24,285 nt of DNA from a bacterium (GTDB lineage: Bacteria > UBP15 > UBA6099 > DSWB01), in contig JAGUYV010000397.1 of assembly GCA_020061125.1 (NCBI GenBank), forward strand, positions 1 through 24,285, read 5' to 3'. Of this stretch, positions 16,092 through 23,821 are shown piece by piece. The notes beneath the pieces are model-generated. The model did no database searches and was not told the origin of the DNA. It saw only the letters and a program-made list of their open reading frames with translations. The stretch's first letter is position 1; the number at the start of each line of letters is the position of its first letter. A program made the position numbers and the translations under genes.

Positions 16092-16628
16092 CTAATCCAC
16101 GAGCAGGAATGCGTAGCGATTCATGGTGTCCGTGAAATCCGCCAGGGTCTGGATGGGATAGCCCGCGGTGCGAACCGTGGCGAAAACATCCACGCCCAGG
16201 GCTTCGGGCGAGGGTCGCGCCGCAGCCTTGTCCGCGCATCCGGCGCGCGTGGCCGCGCAGCTCTCGCACAAGCGGCAGCACTCGATGAACAGGGCCAGGG
16301 CGCGGTAATGCCCGGCGCGGAAAAGGGCGCGCTCCAGGTCCACCAGGCCCCGGTTCACCTCCGCGGCCCACGCGCGGCTCTGCTCCGCACCTCCGGCCGC
16401 GTGCTCGAATCGCAGGACCGCGATGCGCCCGTACTCGCGAAACAGTTCGCGGCACGCGTCAAGCTCCGGCACATTGGGCGGACACGCGCCACACCCGTAG
16501 CTGGGGCACCCGAACGCACACTTGAACCGCACCCAGCGCGCAATCGCCACTTCCGAGCCTGATATCCACTTCCAATCCCGGTGTCCGAACTTCTTGAAAA
16601 TCTGTTCCGGCGCATTCCCGTTGTCCAT
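16092..16628 (-). CDS. DUF2284-type cysteine-rich metal-binding protein
   Basis: 178 residues resembling the DUF2284 predicted metal-binding family. Two cysteine clusters are visible: FKCAFGCPSYGCGACPPNVP (C37, C41, C46, C49) and IECCRLCESCAATRAGCADK (C117, C118, C121, C124, C131), followed by the RPSPEALGVDVFATVRTAGY segment usual in the family. The spacing suggests iron-sulfur or other metal-cluster binding. Family members often occur near radical or redox enzymes, but their function is not established. GGAGGA precedes the ATG by about 10 bases, and a weak TATATT lies at 16651-16656. The gene marks the edge of the GC-rich block; upstream DNA becomes AT-rich. Confidence 0.85.
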   Translation of the reverse strand: MDNGNAPEQIFKKFGHRDWKWISGSEVAIARWVRFKCAFGCPSYGCGACPPNVPELDACRELFREYGRIAVLRFEHAAGGAEQSRAWAAEVNRGLVDLERALFRAGHYRALALFIECCRLCESCAATRAGCADKAAARPSPEALGVDVFATVRTAGYPIQTLADFTDTMNRYAFLLVD

Positions 16629-16980
16629 TCGATTCCATCCTCCGGCAATGAATATAGGCTAATCCAGTTCGAGCCGGAAATCAATATGGCGCGAAGGTTC
16701 TCGCATTCCCGCATGAATCGGCGCCGATGCAGCGATTTGTTTTGGTTTACAATAATAAATATCGCCGCTTCCGCAGTCACCTCTGGGTTTTGCGCCAATT
16801 AAAAATGCGAGCGTGAATGCTTTGCCTCAACCCTCTTTTTTGTTTCGTAAATATTATTTTGCAAATTTTATTGCCATATTTTTTATTTCGTTTTTACTTA
16901 TTTTTGAGAAGTCATTAACTCCCAGGGGCACTATTTGATGTAATTCTGTGCTATGCACACAGTGGCGCAATTCCAAAAAT

Positions 16981-17226
16981 TCAGGGGTACGCTGGCGCGA
17001 CACCGTAATGGCCCCCAAAATCGGGGTTGTTGCGGTAAATGGAGTTGTTATACATAGAAGCTATGGAGTAGTACAAATCGGATTGCTGGAGACGCCGTTG
17101 CCCTGTATTCATTGTGGTGATCCCAGCAAGAATCGGGACGCAGGCAAGGGTATGGCATTGAGCGCAATAGCTCGATGTCACTGGCGCCGCCCGCACTGGC
17201 ATGAAAATTGAATTGCAATATGGCAA
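16981..17226 (-). pseudogene. Possible remnant of an unidentified gene
   Basis: An 81-codon open frame on the minus strand. Its last part (SDLYYSIASMYNNSIYRNNP, then DFGGHYGVAP) shows pyrimidine-biased third positions and a protein-like composition. The first part is cysteine-rich and less convincing. There is no ribosome-binding site or full-length domain. It may be the 3' end of a decayed gene in the AT-rich island, or chance. Confidence 0.25.
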
Positions 17227-17271
17227 TGCCGCGTTTTATGCAGTCGCCTGTTAGCTATGCGCGCGGCCCTG

Positions 17272-17289
17272 AATTTTCCATGGAAAATT
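17272..17289. promoter_or_regulatory. Perfect 18-bp palindrome, candidate operator
   Basis: AATTTTCCATGGAAAATT is identical on both strands with no central gap. It ends 29 bases before the ATG of the FapA/HTH gene, so it would lie in the promoter or leader. A dimeric regulator is the natural reader. The HTH domain of the downstream protein is one candidate but is not shown to bind it. Confidence 0.6.
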
Positions 17290-17318
17290 TGTCTTGACCG
17301 CCATCTGGGAGTTGCTCC

Positions 17319-19262
17319 ATGCCTGACAAGCTATTGACTGCCGCCGAAGTTCTGGATTACATGAATATAGACAAGGAGGCTCTTATTGCGCTTATCCGTA
17401 ATGAAAACATGCCCTTCCTGCGCATTGGAAAGCAGGTGAGATTCAGGCCAGAAGATCTTGAACCCTGGCTGGAAACCAGGCGCGTGTCCGCAAGCACCGA
17501 CCCCGAATGCCCGGTGCTGGTGGAGTCCGCCCTGGGAATCGCCGCTGACTCAAGAGAGCGCAGCACCGGGGGTAATGCGCCGCGCAGCCAGAGAAACGCA
17601 TCCGCGAAGGCCTTAAGTTCTGAAGCAACCAGTATTTCCGAAACAAAACAACAGCCGGAACAGCCGCAAAAGACAACCGAAAAATCAGTCTGCGAACCCA
17701 TGCCGATAACGGATCCATTTCTCATTTATCAAGAGGGCAACGCACTTGCGCTGAAGATATTTGCATCCAGGGCGGCGCAAAAGCAAATACACATAATTTC
17801 TTCAATAATTGGCACCCTGTATCCGGAAGAACCCGTTGAGTCATTGGTTGCCTCGGCATTAGCATCATCTGGACAGCCTGTAATTATTGGTGTCCTACCT
17901 CCGTGTCTCAACTCCATCCTTAATATAATTGTCACCAGTGACAAGCAATATGCCTTTTATATTATTAATCGTGTCAAAATCGTGACGGATATAACGCCTA
18001 GGGACGAGTTGCTTGAAGCCCTGGCTGAAATGCGGATCCGCCATGGCATCAACACCGGGGCCATAGGCAATGCGAACCACCCGGATGCGCCCGGCAAGCT
18101 CATGCTTGTCGCAAGAGGAACGCTCCCCAAGGTTATGGGCAAGCCGGAATTAAAGGTCCATTTCAAGACCCCTCGAACATTCAATCCCAAGGACATCGAA
18201 AGCCTTGGTGATGAAAAAGACACAACTCAAAACTTTCCCGCATGTCACAAGGATGAGGTCCTTGCGGAGGTTGTCAGCGCTGGACTATCTCGAAATGGGA
18301 TAGATGTTTACGGCAATATCGTGACATCTGATGATGCAGACGGCCCCTTGCTTAAAAGCGGTCCTAACACATATTTCTCCAGTGACAGATCCCGGATTCA
18401 CGCGTCTTGTGACGGAATTCCGTATTGGAAGGGGCGCGCGATCTGTGTGGACAACACCTTGATTCTTGATGGGGTGGGATATGAAACGGGCAATATTCAG
18501 GCTGGCGGCCGTATGGTGATTCAGGGGAATGTGCAAAGCGGATTCTCCATTGATGCGTTACGGAAAGTCATAATAAAAGGGCAGGTGGATGCCGCCACAG
18601 TCAGATCCCGGAAGAGCAGCATCAGCGTGCTTCAAGGGATTCATGGCAACGACAAGGCCATGCTTGTGGCCGGCTCCAGCATCCAAGCAGCTTTTGCAAC
18701 AGGCTGCACTCTTGAGGCGGGCATGAATATTATTGTGGACACATCCATCGTAAGATGCAATGCCAGTGCCTTCAAAAGCATAAAACTTCGGGACGAAGGG
18801 TCCAGGGTTGTATCCAGCACACTTGCCGCGGGCCGTTGCATAAGCGTGGGGTCATGCGGCACGAAAAGTCAGTTGCGGACCACCCTGAAAGTGCAAATCC
18901 CATCAGACGACTGTTCCGGGTTCGAAAAGGAACGCCTTGAAAAACAAATTATCGAAACCAGAAATAAAATAAGCCAGCAGAAAAGCTGCATTTTCAGGCT
19001 TCGGGAGCAGAAGTCCAGCGCAGTGGAACCGGAGCGCAGGCAACTTCAGAGATTAGAGAAGCGGCTTTCCAAACAGGAATCCGCGCTCGAAACCTTTTAT
19101 CAATGGCTCAAGGATTCGGATACAATATATATTGATGTGCGCGAGACCGCCTGGCCCGGCACGGTTATCGGGATTGAAGACAAAGAGTTGCGAATTAGGA
19201 AACCTTTATACGGGCAGCGTTTCTATTACACCCATTCCGGAATATTGCATAAAGACATCTGA
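17319..19262 (+). CDS. FapA (DUF342) family protein with N-terminal excisionase-type HTH
   Basis: 647 residues with GGGAG eight bases before the ATG. Residues 1-55 form an excisionase/MerR-type winged helix: LLTAAEVLDYMNIDKEALIA, then MPFLRIGKQVRFRPEDLEPWL. Residues 56-130 are a polar linker. Residues 130-200 (IYQEGNALALKIFASRAAQK onward) match nothing I know. Residues about 200-285 look like the FapA N-terminal domain (ITPRDELLEALAEMRIRHGI, LMLVARGTLPKVMG). Residues about 300-520 form the FapA beta-helix with repeated turns (GYETGNIQAGGRMVIQGNV, DALRKVIIKGQVDAATVRS). Residues 533-598 are a charged coiled coil. FapA proteins are conserved but poorly understood, with links to polymer scaffolding and flagellar or cell-surface control. 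A DNA-binding head on this scaffold is unusual. Base and codon use (many ATA, ATT and AAT codons) differ from the neighbours, which suggests acquisition. Confidence 0.85.
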   Translation: MPDKLLTAAEVLDYMNIDKEALIALIRNENMPFLRIGKQVRFRPEDLEPWLETRRVSASTDPECPVLVESALGIAADSRERSTGGNAPRSQRNASAKALSSEATSISETKQQPEQPQKTTEKSVCEPMPITDPFLIYQEGNALALKIFASRAAQKQIHIISSIIGTLYPEEPVESLVASALASSGQPVIIGVLPPCLNSILNIIVTSDKQYAFYIINRVKIVTDITPRDELLEALAEMRIRHGINTGAIGNANHPDAPGKLMLVARGTLPKVMGKPELKVHFKTPRTFNPKDIESLGDEKDTTQNFPACHKDEVLAEVVSAGLSRNGIDVYGNIVTSDDADGPLLKSGPNTYFSSDRSRIHASCDGIPYWKGRAICVDNTLILDGVGYETGNIQAGGRMVIQGNVQSGFSIDALRKVIIKGQVDAATVRSRKSSISVLQGIHGNDKAMLVAGSSIQAAFATGCTLEAGMNIIVDTSIVRCNASAFKSIKLRDEGSRVVSSTLAAGRCISVGSCGTKSQLRTTLKVQIPSDDCSGFEKERLEKQIIETRNKISQQKSCIFRLREQKSSAVEPERRQLQRLEKRLSKQESALETFYQWLKDSDTIYIDVRETAWPGTVIGIEDKELRIRKPLYGQRFYYTHSGILHKDI

Positions 19263-19505
19263 CGCGACAGCGTATGGTTTTCGGGATTAACCGATAAGCA
19301 GGCAATGGTTTTTGACCAGTTCAACAGCATATATCGGATTTGTTGTAATTATTGATATCAAAATACCAAAATACTGAAAAAGCAAACTAAAATGGCGTGT
19401 GTTTTATCCGCATTTAATACTGATAACAATAACAAAGAGATATAAAACAGGATGAAAGCGGGTCTCAAGACAATAATTTCATGCGATTTCTGGATTATTA
19501 GCAGA
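19263..19505 (+). other. AT-rich intergenic region
   Basis: 243 bases without a supported gene, continuing the AT-rich composition of the FapA gene. It has a 10-bp palindrome TTGATATCAA at 19352-19361 and a short AAAATAC repeat just after it. No terminator hairpin is evident. Composition returns to GC-rich inside the convergent methyltransferase gene. Confidence 0.5.
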
Positions 19506-20282
19506 TCATGGCTGCGGTTTGATGTCTTTGGCCCAGGCGCGATCTATGTGAGCAACCATTGCGTGGAGCATGCGCCATTCGCGCCAGGAGAGGTTGGAGC
19601 GGACAAGAATTTTGCGGAGGCGTGCGATGACCTGGCGCTGGTCCGCGCCCTGAATCATGCCCGAGCGGCGCAGCAGGGGTTCGGCGTGGCCCAGGAGTTC
19701 TTCGACGCGCGCCATGGCGGTAAAGGCCTCGGGCGGGGAGGCCTGGAAGGTGCGATGCGTTTCGTAGAGCATGAGCAGCACGGCCTGGGCCAGATTGAAG
19801 GAATTGTAGTCCGCGCGCGTACGCACGGTGACGATGGCGTTGCACTGGTCGAGTTCCTCGGAGTTGAGACCGGAGCCTTCGTTGCCGAAAACGATGGCAG
19901 CCGGGTTGTCAGGCCCCACGGTGAGCAGGGATTCGGCCATGCCGGACTGCGACAACTCGGCTCGGCGTCTTCGGCCCACGCGGCGGGTGGTGCCGAACAC
20001 GGTGCGGCAGTCGGCTGTGGCCGAGGGAATGTCGTCAAAGATGCGCGCGGCCTGGATGATGGGGAAGGCGTCCACGGCCATGCTGCGGGCGTCCACGCCA
20101 AGGACCTCGCAGGACGGGGCCACGAGGCGCAGGCTGGCGAACCCGAAGTTGGCCATGGCGCGCGCGGCCGCGCCCAGATTCAGTCCGCCCTGTGTGCGCA
20201 CAAGCACGATGTGCGTGTTCGCGGCCATCTGCTCGAACGCCAGGTCCATGGGGGACGGTTTTCTGGTGGGCTTGCGGTACAT
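19506..20282 (-). CDS. TrmJ/TrmH-family (SPOUT) RNA 2'-O-methyltransferase
   Basis: 258 residues. The SPOUT fold is clear: motif 1 TQGGLNLGAAARAMANFGF (residues 30-48), motif 2 IVFGNEGSGLN near 128-140, and motif 3 SFNLAQAVLLMLYE near 155-170. Together these form the trefoil knot that binds S-adenosylmethionine. The short N-terminus and the helical C-terminal tail containing WREWRMLHAMV match the TrmJ branch, which methylates position 32 of the tRNA anticodon loop. TrmH or rRNA-directed relatives cannot be excluded. It is cytoplasmic and presumably dimeric. GAGG lies eight bases before the chosen ATG; longer in-frame extensions start inside the upstream gap and look non-coding. It follows the FecR-domain gene by 46 bases, so both probably share one transcript. 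Confidence 0.88.
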   Translation of the reverse strand: MYRKPTRKPSPMDLAFEQMAANTHIVLVRTQGGLNLGAAARAMANFGFASLRLVAPSCEVLGVDARSMAVDAFPIIQAARIFDDIPSATADCRTVFGTTRRVGRRRRAELSQSGMAESLLTVGPDNPAAIVFGNEGSGLNSEELDQCNAIVTVRTRADYNSFNLAQAVLLMLYETHRTFQASPPEAFTAMARVEELLGHAEPLLRRSGMIQGADQRQVIARLRKILVRSNLSWREWRMLHAMVAHIDRAWAKDIKPQP

Positions 20283-20328
20283 GGCGAATCCTCGAATGGG
20301 CGCGGGGCGCGCAGGGGGAGCGTGCGGG

Positions 20329-21222
20329 TTATTTGGAGACGCGGCACACATCGTCGCAGCACATGCGGTTTCCAATGTAATAGGTGCCGGCCTGGCACAC
20401 GATGTCCGCGGGCAGGGAGGACGGCCCCTGGCGGCACGATTCGGGACAGCACCACAGGGAGGCGCTGTAATATCCGGGCGGACAGGCGAGCAGGCGCCGG
20501 CGCGCTTCCCCCAGGGCCTCGCGGCCCGCCACGCCGCCCGCGTCCGGGGTCTCGGACAGGGGACGCGTCCACAGTTTTACATATTCGGCGATTTTCTTCT
20601 CGTCAATGAAAATGGCGCTCTGGGGTTTCATGCCGCGCATCACATTGGTCTGCTGGCCCGGCCCCACGGTGATGCGGTGGTTCAGATACACATCCAGCAC
20701 ATGCACGGCGCCGTTGAGCACGAACACGCTCATTTCCCGCGACCGTTCGGGGCTGTTCGCGCCGCTCGGGTGAATGAGCACGGTGGCTGACGCGCCCTGC
20801 ACGATGGCGGCGCCGGCCATGGTTTCCACGAAAATGTCGTCGTAGCCTGCGGTCATGTCGAATGCGGCTTCGCCGTACAGCAGGCTCATGCCCGCCAGGC
20901 GCGATAGCAGAAACCGCTCGGGCACATGTGTGAACCATGTTTCGGAATCCTGGTTGAGGCGAATCACGGAGCCGTCGTCGAGCAGGATCATGGCGCCGGA
21001 CTCCTGCCCGGTGCGCAGTCCTGCGCCCTCGAACAGGCAGGTGTGCGCGGGCGCGGGCTGCCACTCGCCGCCCTCGCGGGCCATGAATTCGACCACGCCT
21101 TTGGCCACGCGCACCGTGCCGAAGCATCCGCGCGGCTGCGCCTGCGCCATGCCGGCACACAGCATCACAAGTGCAAGGGCCGTCATGGCTATTCGTGATA
21201 TCGCGCCAACCGTTCGCGTCAT
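20329..21222 (-). CDS. FecR-domain exported protein with C-terminal cysteine repeat
   Basis: 297 residues from an ATG preceded by GGGAG. A Sec signal peptide occupies residues 1-28 (MTALALVMLCAGMAQA core, likely cut after AQA). The FecR-type domain follows: a variant-sheet region with GAGLRTGQESGAMILLDDGS and VIRLNQDSETWF, then FVLNGAVHVLDV, HRITVGPGQQTNV and a C-terminal helix. In this type, FecR is a periplasmic or surface beta domain rather than an anti-sigma factor with a cytoplasmic end; no sigma factor is adjacent. The last 55 residues hold two copies of a cysteine motif, CPPGYYSASLWCCPESC and CQAGTYYIGNRMCCDDVC. These probably form disulfide-linked loops outside the cytoplasm. The function is unknown. 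The gene is probably transcribed with the methyltransferase gene downstream. Confidence 0.85.
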   Translation of the reverse strand: MTRTVGAISRIAMTALALVMLCAGMAQAQPRGCFGTVRVAKGVVEFMAREGGEWQPAPAHTCLFEGAGLRTGQESGAMILLDDGSVIRLNQDSETWFTHVPERFLLSRLAGMSLLYGEAAFDMTAGYDDIFVETMAGAAIVQGASATVLIHPSGANSPERSREMSVFVLNGAVHVLDVYLNHRITVGPGQQTNVMRGMKPQSAIFIDEKKIAEYVKLWTRPLSETPDAGGVAGREALGEARRRLLACPPGYYSASLWCCPESCRQGPSSLPADIVCQAGTYYIGNRMCCDDVCRVSK

Positions 21223-21267
21223 CGTATCTCCCGTGCCGCCCGCCGCGCGGCGGAATTCGTGTTCCCG

Positions 21268-21296
21268 ATTATAGCAGATCCGCAATGCAATCAAAA
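21268..21296 (-). promoter_or_regulatory. Candidate promoter of the fecR-like/methyltransferase unit
   Basis: On the minus strand TTTTGA, 17 bases, then a perfect TATAAT, about 45 bases before the start at 21222. The -10 is strong and the -35 weak. Confidence 0.4.
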
Positions 21297-21473
21297 AGCT
21301 GCCGTGCATTTTATGGCGTTAGCCTTCCGACGCCGCCGCGCTTGTCCGCGCGCTCCGTGGCGGCCGCGGTTATCCTTGTTTTCGGTTTTGCCCGAGCCTG
21401 ATGTGCATTATGATTCAGAAAGGCATTTTGAAAAGCGCCGCGCCAGCCGGCGCTCTAACCCGGAGCCAGCGCC

Positions 21474-22754
21474 ATGCGCATACTGCTTGTCAACGCCAAC
21501 ACATTCAGCAATCCGCCGTGCATCCCCATAGGCGTGGAATACGCGGCCGCGGCCCTGCGCGCCCATGGGCATGCCGTGGGCGTATGCGACCTGTGGCCGC
21601 ACCCGTCGCCCCTGGAAGAGTTGCTGCGGCGGCTCAACGCCGAGGAGTACGATCTCGCGGGGGTGTCGTTCCGCAACCTGGACACGGCCCAGGCCGCGCG
21701 ATACATCAATTTCGTCCCGGATCTGCGCGTGATAGTGGAAGAACTGCAGAAGCGGGGGCTGCCGGTGATCCTGGGCGGTTCCGGGTTCCAGGCCATGCCG
21801 CGCGAAGTGCTTGACTACACGGGCGCGGAGTTCGGGATTGACGGACCCGCGGACCTGGCGCTACCCCGGTTCGTGGCGCAGTTCGATGCCGCGCGCGGCG
21901 CGTGGATGGGCGCGCCGGCCGAGGCGCGCATCGTGAACGCGCATGTTATGGGCATCAATCCGGATTTCGCGCCCGAACGCGCGGTGGACATTTATTATCC
22001 CGCCTACATTGCCAAGGGCAGCGTGGCCGGTTTCGCCACGCAGTACGGATGCGGCGGAGCATGCGAATACTGCGTGGAGACACGGGCCGCGCACCACATG
22101 CGCAACCCGGCCGCGGTGGCCGCGGAACTCAAGGCCCTGTGCGCGCAGGGTTTCGACGACTATCACCTGTGCGACGCCGAATTCAACATCAACCTCGAAC
22201 ACTGCCATGGGGTGCTGGACGCCATGGCCGGGGCGCGGCTGCCCATGCGCTGGGCGCTGTACATGAAACCCGTTCCCTGCGATGCGGCATTGCTGGACGG
22301 GCTGCGCCGCACGGGCGCGTATCTTGTGACATTGAGCGTGGACAGCGCCGCGCCCGCGCGCGGGCAATATTCGTGGGACGATGTGTCTTTCGCGCTCGAC
22401 GGCCTGCGGGATCGCGGCGTGAAGTGCGCCGTGGACCTCACCGTGGGACTTCCCGGCGAGGACATCGGCAGCGTGCGCCGCGCCATCGAGTTCTTCCGCG
22501 CAGCTCGGCCCGAAAAAGTCAATGTGAACGCGTACCTGCGCGTTTACGGCGGCACGCGTCTCGAAGCCCTGCTGCGCAGCCAGCCGGAGCTGCACGCGCA
22601 CCTGGACGACGAGCTGCCGCCGGGGCCGCCCCTGTTCCGCCTGTTCTACAACCAGTTGCCCCTGCCAGAACTCAAGGCCATGCTCGGAGACGACCCCGTG
22701 TTCAAGCTCGAAGGATTCGACAGGGGCACAAACTATGAATTGTTTCACGACTGA
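21474..22754 (+). CDS. Radical SAM protein with B12-binding-type N-terminal domain
   Basis: 426 residues. The N-terminal region (1 to about 150) has the Rossmann layout of cobalamin-binding domains in class B radical SAM enzymes: MRILLVNANTFSNPP, IPIGVEYAAAALRAHGHAV, DLAGVSFRNLD and PVILGGSGFQAMP. It lacks the DxHxxG histidine, so cobalamin, if bound, would not be His-on. The radical SAM core begins at ATQYGCGGACEYC (C193, C197, C200, a CxxxCxxC motif binding the 4Fe-4S cluster). Later segments are DYHLCDAEFNIN, CAVDLTVGLPGEDI and KVNVNAYLRVYGGTRLEA, typical of this group's barrel strands. The reaction may be a methylation, methylthiolation or rearrangement; the sequence does not decide. CGGAG precedes the ATG. 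It has no partner gene in the window, and the lipoprotein gene follows after 63 bases. Confidence 0.9.
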   Translation: MRILLVNANTFSNPPCIPIGVEYAAAALRAHGHAVGVCDLWPHPSPLEELLRRLNAEEYDLAGVSFRNLDTAQAARYINFVPDLRVIVEELQKRGLPVILGGSGFQAMPREVLDYTGAEFGIDGPADLALPRFVAQFDAARGAWMGAPAEARIVNAHVMGINPDFAPERAVDIYYPAYIAKGSVAGFATQYGCGGACEYCVETRAAHHMRNPAAVAAELKALCAQGFDDYHLCDAEFNINLEHCHGVLDAMAGARLPMRWALYMKPVPCDAALLDGLRRTGAYLVTLSVDSAAPARGQYSWDDVSFALDGLRDRGVKCAVDLTVGLPGEDIGSVRRAIEFFRAARPEKVNVNAYLRVYGGTRLEALLRSQPELHAHLDDELPPGPPLFRLFYNQLPLPELKAMLGDDPVFKLEGFDRGTNYELFHD

Positions 22755-22817
22755 CGCGGCGCTCCGGAATGGATTTGGAGCAGTCCGAAACAAATCGGAG
22801 ATGAGGTCTTTCACACC

Positions 22818-23798
22818 ATGAAAACAGCAACCATGAAACCGGGCCTTTGGCTCATCGCGGGGCTGATCGTGTCCCTGTGCCTGGCCGGATGCCCGCAGAA
22901 AAAGCAGGACAAAGACAGCGGCAAAATCACCCTCGGCCTCGGCCTGGACAAAGGCAAGGCCTACACCTACGAAATGAACGGAACCATCACCATCAAGCAG
23001 TCCATGAACGGCAACGAGCAAACCCTGCCCGAGATGAAGATGAAAATGACGCAGCACATGGCCGTAGCCAAAGACAAATCCCCGGATTTCCATGTCAAAG
23101 CGCGCCTCGAAGGGTTCAGCATGGACATCCCCGGGCTGCCTGATGAGATTAAAAAGAAAATGGACGAATTGTACGCGGCCATGAATGGCGCGGAGTTTTC
23201 ATTCGCAGTGACGCCCAAGGGGGAAATCAAATCCTTCAAGGGACTCAAGGAATACATGGCACGCCTGGGGAAAACCATGCAGGGCGACCCCATGTCCGCG
23301 CAGATGTTCAAAAGCCTGGAGCAATACATTAATGACGAGCAGCTCATGAAGCAGATGGGCATTCTGTACAATTTCGGTGCGGGCGCGCGCAAGCTGTCGC
23401 CCGGCGAGACCTGGGCCGCGAAATTCGACATGCCCATGGTGGGAGCGGACAAGCCGCTCGCGCTCAAAATCAAGTACAAGCTGGATCAGGTCAAAACCGT
23501 GGAAGGCGCGAAAACCGCGATTCTGACATTCGATTCAAAACAAAGCTACGGCGAGGAAGGCATGCCGTTCATGGAAGAGCTTATGAAGGAATCGGCGACG
23601 AACATGGGCGTCAAGGTATTTCTTCACGAATTCAACATGGACGGCCGCATCACCATGGACCTGACCAACAACCGGCTGAAGCTGGCGGAGCCGAATTCCA
23701 CCATCAAGCTGCGTGTAGTGATATCGCCCCCGGATCAGCCAACCAGGGAAGTGACGCAGACAGTACACTCGGCAGTGGCGATGAAACTGGCGAAATAA
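22818..23798 (+). CDS. Lipoprotein resembling the DUF6263 group
   Basis: 326 residues. A lipoprotein signal peptide is evident: a basic N-terminus, the hydrophobic core LWLIAGLIVSLCLAGC, and the lipobox LAGC with C25 as the modified cysteine, followed by a lysine-rich spacer. The mature part starts with a KGKAYTYEMNGTITIKQSMN strand pattern. It continues as a beta-rich domain with GEIKSFKGLKEYM and FNFGAGARKLSPGETWAA-like segments (the last reads YNFGAGARKLSPGETW). This resembles DUF6263-type proteins, whose role is unknown. It is probably anchored to the outer or inner membrane. It is Lys/Met-rich, unlike its GC-rich neighbours' Arg bias. The second ATG at 22833 is possible, but the first gives a fuller signal peptide. 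The amidohydrolase gene follows after 23 bases, suggesting an operon. Confidence 0.8.
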   Translation: MKTATMKPGLWLIAGLIVSLCLAGCPQKKQDKDSGKITLGLGLDKGKAYTYEMNGTITIKQSMNGNEQTLPEMKMKMTQHMAVAKDKSPDFHVKARLEGFSMDIPGLPDEIKKKMDELYAAMNGAEFSFAVTPKGEIKSFKGLKEYMARLGKTMQGDPMSAQMFKSLEQYINDEQLMKQMGILYNFGAGARKLSPGETWAAKFDMPMVGADKPLALKIKYKLDQVKTVEGAKTAILTFDSKQSYGEEGMPFMEELMKESATNMGVKVFLHEFNMDGRITMDLTNNRLKLAEPNSTIKLRVVISPPDQPTREVTQTVHSAVAMKLAK

Positions 23799-23821
23799 CA
23801 GCGGCGCCTCGTGGAGGAACC

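Larger units (their letters stand above)
16629..17318 (+). other. Long AT-rich gene-poor region
   Basis: About 690 bases with no convincing intact gene. The part around 16800-16920 is strikingly T-rich. The part at 16981-17226 holds a possible decayed coding fragment on the minus strand. An 18-bp palindrome lies at 17272-17289, close to the fapA-like start. I found no tRNA, terminator or transposase in it. Confidence 0.6.

Noticed and set aside
16748-16753. TACAAT followed by AATAAAT as a plus-strand promoter
   Set aside because: No acceptable -35 at 16-18 bases spacing, and no gene close downstream.
16948-17211. 87-codon plus-strand frame in the AT-rich island
   Set aside because: No ribosome-binding site, irregular codon use and no family resemblance; the opposite strand looks slightly more protein-like.
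17319-17490. Excisionase-type HTH as sign of an active integrative element
   Set aside because: The HTH is fused to a FapA protein and no integrase, recombinase or attachment repeat was seen nearby.
19452-20609. 385-codon plus-strand frame opposite the methyltransferase and FecR genes
   Set aside because: Antisense shadow; the minus strand encodes a SPOUT methyltransferase with all three motifs.
21861-23093. 410-codon minus-strand frame opposite the radical SAM and lipoprotein genes
   Set aside because: Spans two well-supported plus-strand genes and shows no domain or start signal.
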